Assembly (NCBI GenBank): GCA_004194705.1
Contig: SADC01000378.1
Location: forward strand, 33,839 to 97,838
Reading direction: 5' to 3'
DNA from: Ditylenchus dipsaci
Lineage: Eukaryota > Nematoda > Chromadorea > Rhabditida > Anguinidae
DNA length: 64,000 nt
Under the pieces are notes generated by a model. That model had not been told where the DNA came from and searched no databases. It was given only the letters and a program-made list of their open reading frames with translations. Position numbers and translations under genes: made by a program. Below, in pieces: positions 33,940-45,415 of this stretch. Every line of letters starts with the position of its first letter. The first letter of the stretch is position 1.

Positions 33940-34600
33940 TAAGTATGTGGGTGTGCGCATCTCAACTCCAAGATCTCTCCATGCATCCAGAGCATACCTC
34001 GGCGCCGCCGGCGGCGTCTCGGTTCAAAAGCCTTAGGTATCTTCTCTCTTTTGTTCCTTTTTTTTCAGCCTCGGTTTTAATAAATAAACTTTTTTCAATG
34101 TATATGTCAATTTTTTGCCGACCCGTTTTCCATTCATCAGATACTGATCCAGCCTGATTTAGCCTGATCCGTCCTGATCTATCGGGCCCGGGTTTATTAG
34201 AGTCATTCTATTAATTTTTGTAGATTCAAACAAAATCCGAAACGTTGAATAGTAGAGCTCGTTAGAACTAAGAAAACACGAAAAACAGCTTTACAGAATA
34301 TTCAGTCTGTTTCGAGATACAGACACTGGAAAGTTGAGGGGGTGGGTTCATTAGAGTGGGTGGTATATTAGAAAGAAATACGGTAGTCTGCTATTCACAG
34401 AATTCTAACCTGTTAATGTAAAAAATTCGGTGAATGAATTTATCAAGGATGAATTTAGAGCAGCGTTGATCGATCCAGCGAATAAGACTAATGAATAGAC
34501 GAAAAACTGATGTGAAAAAGGAACTTGAATTGGCAAAGCTGCTGGCGGCGGCGATTTTAAGGCAGCCGGCGCCGCCGCCAGCCGACAAAATTATTTTTAC
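33940..34600. repeat. R1 fragment, GGCGCC blocks and an ACCGTATTTCC right end
   Basis: GTGTGCGCATCTCAACTCCA (33948) is R1. GGCGCCGCCGGCGGCG (34000) and GGCGGCGGCGATTTTAAGG with GGCGCCGCCGCC (34540-34580) are paired GC blocks. The right end of a P-family element (GAAATACGGTA, 34379-34385) lies between them. An open piece reading EFIKDEFRAALIDPANK is at 34424-34490 and is repeated at 36641-36710. Confidence 0.55.
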
Positions 34601-34639
34601 TACTGATAGTTAATGAAGATTTTTTTAAAGGGGGGAGGG

Positions 34640-35040
34640 GAATTTATATACGCATCGGCATAGGTCGCAGGTTCGACTATCACTTGGTGCAAATACTATG
34701 TACTGAAATGTGCACAGTAAATGTAATACTGAAATGTAAAAAATTTTCTAACTGGTTCCTCATGAAATTCTGATTCCAGACAGTCACTAAACGCGTGGAC
34801 AAATAAATAAAATTGGGAAGGCTCAGACTATATAAATCTAAGTACGCATCATTTTGGCAGGTTCCCTTTAATTTAAGTGGTCATTTTCTCAAAATCGTAG
34901 AACCCGAAATCGTAGAACCGGCGCTGGTGGTGGTGCCGCAACCGGCGCTGGCGCCATTTTTAAAAAAGCCCAGCGGCGCCGCCAGGCGCCGGCGGCGTTT
35001 TTGGCGGCGCTGCAGGTATGATCCAGAGTCACTTTCGAGT
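34640..35040. repeat. GGCGCC-word element remnant and tRNA-like B box
   Basis: GGTCGCAGGTTCGACTATC (34665) resembles a B box. At 34915-35010 GGCGCTGG, GGCGCC and GGCGGCG repeat densely, followed by CCAGAGTCACTTTCGAGTAA, an R1 piece. Confidence 0.5.
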
Positions 35041-35196
35041 AATTATATAAGCGAGAAATTATCAAAATATCGTTGCTTACTTTTTTATCGGCCGATTTGG
35101 CTGAATTTTTTGTTGTTTTAGAAAAAGTTAGTGTCTTTACCTCGTTTGTCCAAAAATCTCGCCTCTTTTCTGTTACCAGCCTCTCGAATGAAGCGA

Positions 35197-36996
35197 TGCA
35201 ATCACGGTTTGCATGAGCTCACACATAGTGAGCTCATCCTCATGAGGACCGATTCTCACGTGAGCTCACCTCACGTGAAGAGACCTTTTTGAAAATTCTC
35301 ACGCAATCTCTCGTTGCATGAGCTCACGTCGTCCTTATCCTCATGAGGTTGAGGACAAGCTCTTGTCCTCATAAAAAACTCTCATGAGGACCTCTTGAGC
35401 TCATAAGAGTTTTCGGCGCTAGTATAAAATACACCCCCCCCCAAAACCTGACCTTATAAAAATCGCTGTAACTACCCTTTCAAACAACAAATTTAGGCTT
35501 CGCCCCTAGGCTTAGGGGTAGGCCAGCGTACGGAAGTTGTGACTAACGAAGAGCTGCGCACATTTCCGGGGTCTGGGACATATATTTGGGTGCTTTTTTT
35601 TTAAATTTCAAAGGCATAAGTTAGGGGGGGGGGCGTTTATTCTATACTAGAGACAGAAACAAGGCAAATCTTGGCCAAGATTTTGTCTTGTCTTGCCCAA
35701 TTTTGACTGAAATCTTGTCTTGGGATCTTGCTTGGTCATTTATAGAAATCTTGGTCTTGGTCTTCGTTTCATGGTCAATCTTGTATGCAAAATTTACAAA
35801 ACACCCGACAACCCATTTTATCGTATTTAGGGCCCCTAACATACCTGGATTCTGTTTTTGGGCTTCATACAAGATTAAAAAAATGGCGGGACAGGACAAC
35901 TCCGTCCGTTCGCCGTCCCAGAATCCCGCCTGAACATTTTTCAAGAATGTCCTGTCCCGGTGTCCCGTCTGGAAAAGAATTATTCCAATTTCGTCCTGTG
36001 TCGTCGTCCAAAAATGTCAAAATTCCATCTCTAATAAAACATACATCAAACAATATAAAAAGCACAAGATCAAGAACAGGGAAACATAGTGCGTAAAAAT
36101 TATAAAACAATAGCCACAAGTTTTGCTATAAAAATTGTCACCTGTTAAAAAAACTGTCAAAATTGTCAAAACCAGTCATTTTTCGATTTAAGGAACCCTC
36201 GATTTAACGAACTTTTTTCAACGCCTATTCTGCCAGTAATTAAATAAAATGACTAAAATTAACTCTTGATTTAACAAGACTCTCGGTTTAAAAAACATTT
36301 TTGCGGTCCCCAAGGGTTTGTTAAATCGAGAGTTGGCTGTATGAATCTTGGTTTTTGGCCAAGATCTTGGCCAAGATCTTGATTGTCTGTTTTTTTGCTC
36401 TTGTCTTGGTCAAAATTTCAGCTAAAAATTTGTCTTGGAATCTTTCTTGGTCCCCACTTTCTGTCTCTATTCTATACTAGCGTCGAATTTTCAATCTCAT
36501 GAGGATTTCATGATCTCATGAGAATGTCATGTTTCATGATCTCATGAGAAACAATAAGCTCACGAAATGCTTGTTCGATTTTTTTTCTCTTAACGAAAAC
36601 TTGAACTTCAGGCTACCCTGTAACCTGTTAATGTAAAAAATGGTGAATGAATTTATCAAGGATGAATTTAGAGCAGCGTTGATCGTGCTAGCAAATAAGA
36701 CAAATGAATAGACGAAAAACTGATGTGAAAAAAAGGAACTTGAATTAGGGCAGCGTAAAATTGGTCGGTGAAAATTGACCGGCGGAAAATTGCCCGCGGG
36801 TCAATTGTTGATGACTAACAGTATACCTCATGAGGTGTCCTCATGAGGACGTGAGCTCACCTCACGTAAAGAGAGCTTTCTGAAATTCTCACGCAACCTC
36901 ATATTTCATGATCTCACGTCGTCCTCATCTTTACTCATCCTCACGCCCGGAAATTCGCCCTCACGCAAACTGTGGATGCAATACATCTTCTACGAG
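35197..36996. mobile_element. Element with words TGAGCTCA/CCTCATGAGG, containing two nested elements
   Basis: The ends are imperfect inverted copies: TGCAATCACGGTTTGCATGAG on the left against a right end whose complement reads TGCATCCACAGTTTGCGTGAG. CCTCATGAGGAC, GTGAGCTCACCTCACGTGA and related words repeat at 35209-35410, 36495-36560 and 36830-36960. Inside lie a GCGCTAGTATA-ended element (about 35413-36484) and, within that, the hAT-like element 35648-36469. Confidence 0.7.
35648..36469. mobile_element. hAT-like element, word CTTGGCCAAGAT
   Basis: Ends TAGAGACAGAAA and TTTCTGTCTCTA have a perfect 8-bp duplication TTCTATAC (35640-35647, 36470-36477). CTTGGCCAAGAT, GTCTTG and TCTTGG repeat inside both ends. 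The centre has a GGACAGGAC/GTCCTGTCC block (35890-35960) and a TTTAA-rich CTCGATTTAACGAAC pair (36188, 36325) that looks pogo-like. Confidence 0.88.
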
Positions 36997-37169
36997 GTCA
37001 TCGAAAGATTCTGATCTGAAAGAGACATGAACTGTCCCAAAGCCGAATGGTGATGTGATTCCTGTAAAGGGAAGAGTATCACTAAATTGCGACTCTCCGA
37101 GCTGAATTTCGATGGAATTTTATTTTTCAAAATCTTTGTTAAAATAAAAATCACGAGCCCAAAATTTGT

Positions 37170-37360
37170 TCAGTCTAGTGAAGGATGGTGTGCGGACCGG
37201 CCGTCGGCCGTCCCGTCCGAGTTTGTCGTTGCCGGCCGTCTGCCGTCTAGGACGTTTTTGCCGACGTCCGACCGTCCGGTTTTGGCGCCGTCCAGACGGG
37301 GAAGACGGGACGGGCCCGGCCGGACGGGCAGTCACTGTGCTACGCGGACGGCGGTGAATT
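37170..37360. repeat. GGCCGTCGGCCGTC-word block
   Basis: Dense repetition of GGCCGTC, CCGTCCG, GACGGG and their complements. It is then followed by GAATTGAACCTATACAAATTG, a word shared with 40190-40225 and 41405-41480. The frames here are repeat artefacts. Confidence 0.6.
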
Positions 37361-37679
37361 GAACCTATACAAATTGAAGCTAGGTAAATTTGAACTTGAG
37401 GTAAATTGTACTCAAAATTTGTCTTAAAAGGATTTTTTTATTCAAGAGATTTTTTTCCAGTTGGGTTGCCATCACAGTGTTTCAGGGAGGCAGCATATTC
37501 CACCGTGGTGAATTTCTCGTCGGGAATTTACCCGTGGTAAATCCGCGCACTAAATTTCACAGTTTCGAATCCTGGTGCTGGTCATCATTTTTTTCTGTGT
37601 TAAACTAACTTTCATAAGACCAGTAAGCCTCTGTTTGTTAACTGTTTTGGTCACAATCTATATCCGATTACAGGTGGTG

Positions 37680-38155
37680 AATCAAGAGGAATTTTTTTTT
37701 TATTGTTTGCAAACTACTCACTTCTGTCTCTAATTATTTTTAACCTTAATTCTAGGTTTCAATCGGTCGGCTTTTTGGATCGTTGTTTTGAAAAAACCGG
37801 TTTTTTTTCCGGTTCTGCTAATCAGCCGAATGCGACTACTTAACTTTTTCAAATTAAGTTTTATTCAAATCACTTCTAACATTCAAACATAAGGACAATC
37901 ATCATCAAACAATTATTCGAAAGTTAGAACAGTGTTCCACCAAGATTTCTTTACAGAATCCTATCCAGTTACAGGCGTTAAGCTTCGTAGCCATTCTCGA
38001 TCGCCTATTCTTGCAAGAACTCCCTAAATTATTGTTGGTCAAAGTAAACGCTTCAAAAATTTTACTTGATCAGGCTAGTGTGTTCTGTGCCATCCCGAGG
38101 AGTGAACCATAATAACCCCTAAACAAATCTAATATGCATATTATCATCTGAAATG
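37680..38155. repeat. Segment X, copy 1 (empty site)
   Basis: It is homologous to 38955-39346 plus 40049-40110 and, inverted, to 42165-42600. It includes AATCAGCCGAATGCGAC, TTCTTGCAAGAACTCCC and the uninterrupted site GTGTTCTGTGCCATCCC (38080-38096), where copy 2 carries an insertion. Confidence 0.8.
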
Positions 38156-38960
38156 AATATACTAGAGACCAGTGACCCGAGGATTTTTTTGGCTTGCTCC
38201 TGCACTGCCCCTTGCATTATTTTTAGTTCCGCGTTGATTTGTCGGCGTAATGATTGTGAGACGTCGTTACTTTCACCATGCCATCGAAAGTTGAAGCTTT
38301 TTCCTATTCGAATATGCCATGAAAACCAAAAAATACATAAGGTTTTAAAAATACCTGGGAATTCGCTATTCACTTTTCCATCCACTCCAAGCTTGTAAAA
38401 TTGTAAAACTATTTGCTCTTTTCAACTTCTAGCACTTCTTCATTGTCCTAAACAATAGGTATTTTTTATAAAAAAAACACTACTGTTGGTTGATTACAAA
38501 GCCCGCTTTCTGAAGCACCTAGACAACTTCTCTGGCTTGACGGCATCCACGATCTTCGAATAAAATGTAGCGATGAATGACGTGACGCTTCTTACTTAGA
38601 GTAATCAAAATCGATATCTGGAACATATAATTAAGACACATATAACTTGGTGAGCTAAACAACAAAATAAAAATGAGTGAAAGAAAATCACTGAACTTTT
38701 TGGTGTGAATTTAAAAAAATAAATTTTCTTCTTGTTTTTGTTTGCAAATTTTTAAAAAGTTCGTTATATAGAGCGTCTTTTTATTAGTCGGGACCGGCTC
38801 TAGGTGTCGTTATTGAGAAAGTTCGTTATTAAGAAGTTCGTTATTAGAAGGTCCGTTATCAGTACTTTATTGAAAATCCAACCAAACCAAAAAAAGTGTT
38901 CGTTATTGAGAGAGTTCGTTATTCAGGGGTTCGTTATTGGGAGAGTCGACTGTATTATGT
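38119..38960 (-). pseudogene. Pogo/Tigger-like transposase fragments, copy A
   Basis: Minus-strand pieces include KEQIVLQFYKLGVDGK (38410-38360), an intron-like gap and GKSFNFRWHGESNDV. The pogo C-terminal block (CFRKAGF type) lies around 38500-38590, and it ends with the subterminal word GTTCGTTATTGAGAGAG repeated and GAGTCGACTGTA at 38942-38953. It is an inverted copy of parts of 41880-43160. Confidence 0.6.
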
Positions 38961-39346
38961 TTGCAAACTACTCTCGCTCTCTAATTATTTTTAACCTTAA
39001 TTCTAGAGTTTCAATCGGTCGGCTTTTTGGATCGGTTGTTTGAAAAAACGGTTTTTCCCCGGTTCTGCTAATCAGCCGAATGCGACCCTACTTAACTTTT
39101 TCAAAAAAAAGAATTTGTTCAAATCACTTCTTAACATTCAAACATAAGGACAATCATCATCAAACAATTATTCGAAGTTAGAACAGTGTTCCACCCAAGA
39201 TTTCTTTACAGAATCCTATCAGTTACCAGGCGTTAAAGCTTCGTACCATTCTCGATCGCCTATTCTTGCAAGAACTCCCTAAATTATTGTTGGTCAAAGT
39301 AAACGCTTTCAAAAAATTTTACTTGATCAGGCTAGTGTGTTCTGTG

Positions 39347-40048
39347 TAGAGTTGTCGAGCGCTCGAAATTTTAGAGTCGAGCACTCGATTCGAATTCGAA
39401 ATTTTTCGAGTCAAGCACTCGATTCGACATTCGAATTTCGAAATTTTCGAGCGCTCGATTCGAAATCGAAATTTTCAGCGGCTTCGCCGCCTCATTAATG
39501 GATTTTTAGAAATAAATGATCGAAACCATGTTTAATCGACCACACACGACCGCTTTACCACCCAAGAATAAGCGGCCTAAAAACTATTATTCTTTGTCCA
39601 TAGTTGTGCTTGATCAAACGGAGCAGATCGGAGACTCTGAGATCGCAAAGCACCGCTCTGGCTTTTTTCGCCTCAGAAGGTCCCAATTTTTGTTCGCTAA
39701 CTTTTCCTTGGGCCTTGCCAATTTCAGGTGACCCGAAAGATGAGTTGTTAATCTACTCTTTGGCAGTCTAAGCTCTCCCCCACAACTGAAAATAGTCTTT
39801 CCACCGACTTTCTTAAACGATTTCCAAACTTCACTTGGCTTTTTCTGAAACAAAAAAATTCACATTACATTCTTTTTTGTGTGCTGCAAGTTCCAAACTA
39901 TAACTCGAAAATAAGCGTCAAAATTCGAAAGCATAATTCGAAATTTTTTTTCGAGCGCTCGAAATTCGAAATTTCCCCTCGAAATTCGAAATTTTTCGAA
40001 CTTTCGAGCGAAAAGTTCGAAATCGAGCGCTCGATTCGAACAACCCTA
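39347..40048. mobile_element. hAT-like element, word TCGAGCGCTCGA, with proven empty sites
   Basis: Starts TAGAGTTGTCGAGCGCTCG and ends TCGATTCGAACAACCCTA. The 8-bp duplication GTTCTGTG (39339-39346, 40049-40056) appears once at the corresponding unoccupied positions 38082-38089 and, inverted, 42226-42233. TCGAGCGCTCGA, GAAATTCGAAATTT and GATTCGAA repeat inside both ends. The middle carries a BED-type zinc-finger exon. Confidence 0.93.
39614..39848 (-). pseudogene. BED zinc-finger exon of a hAT transposase
   Basis: After a TTTGTTTCAG acceptor the frame reads KPSEVWKSFKKVGGKT, then CGGELRLPKSRLTTHLSGHL. This has the BED layout: aromatic W/F pair, Cys, the TTHLSGH histidine block. The first Cys of the usual CxxC is not visible, so the finger may be damaged. 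It lies centrally in the hAT-like element and supports its superfamily. The rest of the transposase (dimerisation, DDE) is absent. Confidence 0.7.
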
Positions 40049-40126
40049 GTTCTGTGCCATCCCCGAGGAGTGAACCATAATAACCTCCTAAACAAATCTA
40101 TTATGCATATTAATAATAAAAAGTTT

Positions 40127-41550
40127 TTATACGCCGGAAAAATAAAATAGTTCTGATAAAAAATCTCTCAAGACAATTTTAAGGTTCAATTTACCTCAGG
40201 TTCAATTTACCTACGTTCAATTTAGGGTACGCGACAATTCGTCCTCAGGCAATTCGTCCTCGGCCGATTCGTCCTCACGCCGATTTGTCCTCGGCCGATT
40301 CGTCCTCAGGCCGATTCGTCCTCACACTTTTTCAACGTCTGCCGTATATAACAAGATCATTCAATGGAGAGGATGAAAGAACGAAAAAGGGTACGGACGT
40401 TGCCGCCAGGGTCCGCCTCGTTCCCCTCAAAGGATGTTTCCCTCAAAGCCCCTCACAACTCAAATGATGTTTTGAGACAAGCAAGTCAAGGTTAAGCTTT
40501 ATGGTACGTGAAATTTGTTCGCCGTAGACAAAATTTCGCAGCATATTTTTTTACCATTTTCGGTCACTGAAAGTGGGCAGAAAAAAACCTTGATACGCAT
40601 TTTCGTCAAAAAATTACTTTTTTGCCTCAGTTCCCCAAGTGAACCAACTTGAAAGGCTAGCCAGATACTCTAAAAACTATAAACAGCTGTATAAAGATAT
40701 CTAACCCTTTGGTCACTGGAGCTGGGCAAAAATAGACTCTGGATGCATCAAAAAGGGTACATACCAGAGTTTCTTTAAGAGACGAACTCAGTGGGAAAAG
40801 CGCCATGGAATGTCTTTCATTGTTATGCAAACTTAACGGTCTGTTATCTCGCATAAACTGTTAATGTTCATATCTCTCTATGATCGAGATGTCGCTATGT
40901 CCGGAAAATTTAAAACCGGTAAATTCAGATGGTGGCCTGAGTCTTACCAATACGCTGGACCTGAATTGCGTTTGAAACTTTTTGAAGCTGAAGCGAAACG
41001 TGAATCTCTTGGGTTTATCTGAATATTAAATTTTTCCTTTATCATTCATTCAGGTGACCTCGCAGTTTTGGGATTGAATGCAGTTAAGACAAGGCTGGTC
41101 ATCTTTTTCAACAATTTCCGTGTTTTGCCGAAAACTGCGAAATTTCTTTACGTATTACTTCTACGTAATTACCTGATAACGTAATTACCTGATTACCCGT
41201 AATTACTCTTACGTAATACCTTCTTACGTAATTACCTGATACGTAATTACCTGATTACCCGTAATTACCTCTTACGTAATTACCCTGATTTTTTGAATGC
41301 GGAACAGAATCCTCTGCGATTTCAAACAAAAGATCTCTATCAAGACGAGCCATTTATCCTTGAATAAAATGAAAATTCAAATTGTGATGCGTAGCACGGC
41401 TCTAGTAAATTGAACCTATACAAATTGAACCTAGGTAAATTGAACGTGAGGGTAAATTGAACCTGAGGTAAATTAACCTTAAATTTGTCTTGAAAGATTT
41501 TTTTATCAGAACTATTTTAATTTTCCGGGCGTAAAAAGTACCATCTCGGT
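40127..41550. repeat. Region between inverted GGTTCAATTTACCT arms
   Basis: GGTTCAATTTACCTCA repeats at 40182-40225 and its complement at 41404-41480. Beyond both lie matching AAAATAGTTCTGATAAAAAA and TTTTTTTATCAGAACTATTT. Inside are two word arrays: GGCCGATTCGTCCTCA (40238-40325) and TACGTAATTACCTGAT (41150-41293), plus an R1 fragment at 40690-40800. Confidence 0.65.
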
Positions 41551-41879
41551 GATAGGTGAGCACCAGAAAAGGGAGGAATACCACAAGGTTATTAGGTCGA
41601 CCCTGTAGTATGGGCTCGACTAATATCTAAAAGCATTTTTCTGGTTGCGCTACCAGGTCTCTCTCATCTAGATAGTGTTACTTGGGTGATAGTTTGTGGT
41701 AGTTTGTGGTTGAAGTATATATAGATCGCGAAGTGCTGGCAACTAAGTGTCGGTCATCATTTGTACATATAGTCCTTTCCACTTTTTGGCCAATTTGGTT
41801 GAACTTTCTTTTAGTAGTTCAAAATGGAGATGCTTTTAAGCGAGAAGAAAAACTGATAAGTCATTTTTGAAGAATATCT

Positions 41880-43690
41880 AATACTGGCAAAAAGAGCAAA
41901 TAGTTTTAACAATTTTACAAGCTTGGAGTGGATGGAAAAGTGAATAGCGAATTCCCAGGTATTTTTAAACCTTATGTATTTTTGGTTTTCATGGCATATT
42001 CGAATAGGAAAAGCTTCAACTTTCGATGGCATGGTGAAAGTAACGACGTCTCACAATCATTACGCCGACCAAAATCAACGCGGAACTAAAAATAATGCAA
42101 GGGGCAGTGCAGGAGCAAGCCAAAAAAATCCTCGGGTCACTGGTCTCTAGTAGTATTCATTTTCAGATGATAATATGCATAATAGATTTGTTTAGGGGGT
42201 ATTATGGTTCACTCCTCGGGGATGGCACAGAACACACTAGCCTGATCAAGTAAAATTTTTGAAAGCGTTTACTTTGACCAACAATAATTTAGGGAGTTCT
42301 TGCAAGAATAGGCGATCGAGAATGGCTAGCGAAGCTTTAACGCCTGGTAACTGGATAGGATTCTGTAAGAAATCTTGGGTGGAACACTGTTTCTAACTTC
42401 GAATAATTGTTTGATGATGATTGTCCTTATGTTTGAATGTTAAGAAGTGATTTGAACAAATCTTTTTTTTGAAAAAGTTAAGTAGGGTCGCATTCGGCTG
42501 ATTAGCAGAACCGGGAAAAAACCGGTTTTTTTCAACCAACCGATCCAAAAGCCGACGATTGAAACTCTAGAATTAAGGTTAAAAATAATTAGAGAGCGAG
42601 AGTAGTTTGCAAACATAATACAGTCGACTCTCCCAATAACGAACCCCTGAATAACGAACTCTCTCAATAACGAACACTTTTTTTGGTTTGGTTGATTTCA
42701 ATAAAAGTACTGATAACGGACCTTCTAAATTAACGAACTTTCTTAATAACGAACTTTCTCAATAACGAACACCTAGAGCCGGTCCCGACTAATAAAAAGA
42801 CGCTCTATATAACGAACTTTTAAAAAATTTGCAAACAAAAACAAGAAGAAATTTATTTTTTTAAATTCACACCAAAAAGTTCAAGTGATTTTCTTTCACT
42901 CATTTTTATTTTGTTGTTTAGCTCACCAAGTTATATTGTTGTCTTAATTATAGTTCCAGATATCGTTTTGATTACTCTAAGTAAGAAGCGTCACGTCATT
43001 CATCGCTACATTTTATTCGAAGATCGTGGGATGCCGTCAAGCCAGAGAAGTTGTCTAGGTGCTTCAGAAAGGCGGGCTTTGTAATCAACCAACAGGTAGT
43101 GTTTTTTTTATAAAAAATACCTTATTTGTTTAGGACAATGAAGAAGTGCTAGAAGTTAGGAAGAAGACGTCAATGAGCTCAATCAGATGTTTGAAAGGCT
43201 TGCGGCTGCAGAAAAAACAAAAGGCAATCTGATGGATTTCTTGGTGCTGACAACGATCTGGCTACAAATCAACCGATGACTTTGGAGGAAATCGCAGAAG
43301 CAAACTCTCAAGTGGAAGGTGGAAGTGCCAGAACCGGAGGAAGCTGAAGAAATAGAAATGGAAATTGTCGAAGAGGAACAGCCGGTCTCTGTTCTTGATG
43401 CGCTCAACGGTTTTAAGGTCTTGCAACGCTACATGGAATCTCATGAAGTTTATCCAGCAAATGCTTCGAATGTGTGACAGAATCGATGACTTCCTGGCAA
43501 AAGAACGCATGAACAGTTGAAGTAGAATCCAATAACCACTTTTTCCGTCCTCACAATTGATGTTTCATGTTATGATGTTTGGCTCAAATGTTTTGTTCAT
43601 TGGATAATGAAAATGATTTGGTGAAAACTCTCCGTATAACGAACTTCTAATTTTTTTGGTTAAAGAACTCTCTCAATAACAAACTCTCGA
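41880..43690 (+). pseudogene. Pogo/Tigger-like transposon, copy B, with transposase tail
   Basis: Plus-strand exon about 43005-43093 reads SWDAVKPEKLSRCFRKAGFV, the pogo/Tigger block after the last catalytic Asp. A 43-nt intron (GTAGTG to TTTGTTTAG) leads to an acidic tail (MTLEEIAEANSQVE; EEAEEIEMEIVEEEQPVSVL; DALNGFKVLQRYMESHEV; IDDFLAKERMNS), which has two frame breaks. Upstream, 41880-42160 and 42165-42600 are inverted copies of 38119-38400 and of segment X. The words CAATAACGAAC(T/C)(C/T)CT and ACAGTCGACTCTCCCAATAA (42620) mark a pogo-like end. The DDE core is not present in readable form. Confidence 0.65.
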
Positions 43691-43691
43691 C

Positions 43692-44497
43692 GCAACTATG
43701 ACATATCTAGATTATTTTATGGAATAAAATTGAGGATTTTCGAAAAATGGCTTTGTTAGGGATTATCAAAAATTTCTGTGAAAGTTAATCACTTAAATAC
43801 ACTTTGTGCGCAATAGGGAGCCCTGATTAGGCTCTGCATTTTTGGAAATATTACGCACCTACCGTATTACCTTAAATAGCTCCCCCTGCTTAATAACTTC
43901 CCTCCCCTCAACTTTGAGGACCTATACTCTCAGCCAGAGTAAATTTTTGCAAAGCTGTTTTATGCGTTTTCTTAACTCCCACGAGAGCTCTACCGATTCC
44001 GCTTTTTCAGTTTTAAATTTTCACCCAAAATCTGAGATCGACCTTAAATTTTTTCGATTTTTGGGGCATCCAGATTGGGCATCCGATTTTTGGGCCCCCG
44101 GGGGGAGTTATTTTTTGGATGCCCAAAAATCGGAAAAATTTAAGGTCGATCTCGAGATTTTGGGTGAAAATTAAAACTGAAAAGGCGGAATCGGTAGAGC
44201 TCGTGGGAGTTAAGAAAACGCATAAAACAGCTTTGCAAAAATTTTACTCTGGGCTGAGATATAGGTCCTCAAAGTTGAGGGGGGGGAGTATTAGAGCAGG
44301 GGAGCTATTAGAGGTAATACGGTAGGTGCGTAATATTCCAAAATGCAGAGCCTAATCAGGGCTCCCTATTGCGCACAAAGTTGTATTTAAGTGATTAACT
44401 TTCACCAGAAATTTTTTTGATAATCCCTAACAAGCCATTTTTCGAAAATCCTCATTTTATCCATAAAATAATCCTAGATATGTCATAGTTGCGTTAA
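43692..44497. repeat. 806-bp palindrome centred on an ACCGTATTACC element
   Basis: The core 43860-44324 has ends TACCGTATTACCTTAAATAG and its complement, with CTCCCCC subterminal DNA and the family block GGTAGAGCTCGTGGGAGTTA. Complementarity continues outward about 170 bp on both sides (CAACTATGACATATCTAG at 43692 against CTAGATATGTCATAGTTG at 44477), that is, into flanking DNA. Confidence 0.8.
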
Positions 44498-44799
44498 CTG
44501 CTCTATGCGTGGTCAGTACTTGTAGAGAGATTCAAGAAATACAAGATAGGCAGAAAATCAGCAACAAAAATTTGATAAAAGTCATTTATATAATTATATG
44601 AGAAGTGGTTAAACCAACCATTTCCCTGCTATTTAAATTTGAAAGACACCTTATTTATGAACCGCATTTTGTGAAACATTTTCGGCTTACACCAAAATGA
44701 TTAGCAGGAAAATACAACAGCACCAGTGCAGGAAATCACAGGCGCAGTGCATAAGCGTTTGCGTTTTGTTGGCCACAAAATAGTGTTGCAGGTTCGATT

Positions 44800-44945
44800 T
44801 TACGTGGCCACATTCCTTAGACACAAATCACTCGAAAGCGACTCTGGATGCGTGTAGGGGGCTTGGAGTTGAGATGCGCACACCCACGTACCTTCGACAC
44901 AAATCACTCAAAAGTGACTTTAGATGCATAGAAACAGGGGGGACC
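44800..44945. repeat. R1 fragments in tandem
   Basis: ACAAATCACTCGAAAGCGAC, CTTGGAGTTGAGATGCGCAC and ACAAATCACTCAAAAGTGAC give two successive core pieces. They end with the CAGGGGGGACCAAG motif. Confidence 0.6.
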
Positions 44946-44949
44946 AAGC

Positions 44950-45415
44950 AAAAATCGTGTTTTTCACATTATATACCAAAAATTGTTGATTGACGCTTAC
45001 AGAATTTTGAAATTGGATCACAGAATAAAAGTCATGTCCATTTAGAAATGGCCAAATGCTTGACACACCTGTACTTTAGCGAGGAGGTTCGATTTTGCGA
45101 TCATGTGCTCAGGAGGTCTGAAAACTCGCAGGTAGTCGAAGGTTACAGTCGGGAATTCTCATGTTGATCAAATTAATTTTTCATCGTACGTTAGGACTAG
45201 AGTCCTAACACAGCTTAGCCAACTCTTGCCTAAGCCTGAAAACACAAAAAAATTTAAAAAACGTAATAGATAACCAATAAGTACGATTTTTATTTTTCCC
45301 GATGCAACTGAAGACAAAAATAGTCGCCTAACCAACCCTGATTTTTGAAATTAGAATTTTATTTCTGATGCTCTAGTTCCCCATGCTGAATTTTTTACAA
45401 TATTAACATATTATT
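44950..45415. other. No gene; small inverted TTAGGAC motif at 45188
   Basis: CGTACGTTAGGACTAGAGTCCTAAC is part of the TTAGGAC palindrome family also seen at 25445 and 60885. Otherwise AT-rich without features. Confidence 0.4.

Larger units (their letters stand above)
38955..40110. repeat. Segment X, copy 2, interrupted by a hAT-like element
   Basis: Matches copy 1 up to GTGTTCTGTG, then the insertion 39347-40048, then resumes GTTCTGTGCCATCCC. Beyond about 40105 the homology with copy 1 ends. Confidence 0.8.

Noticed and set aside
35197..36996. CRISPR-like array because of repeated GAGCTCA/CTCATGAGG words
   Set aside because: Words vary, spacing is irregular, they occur in both orientations and the context is eukaryotic.
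37087..37362. Arg/Pro/Ser-rich frames
   Set aside because: Translations of GGCCGTC/GACGGG repeats.
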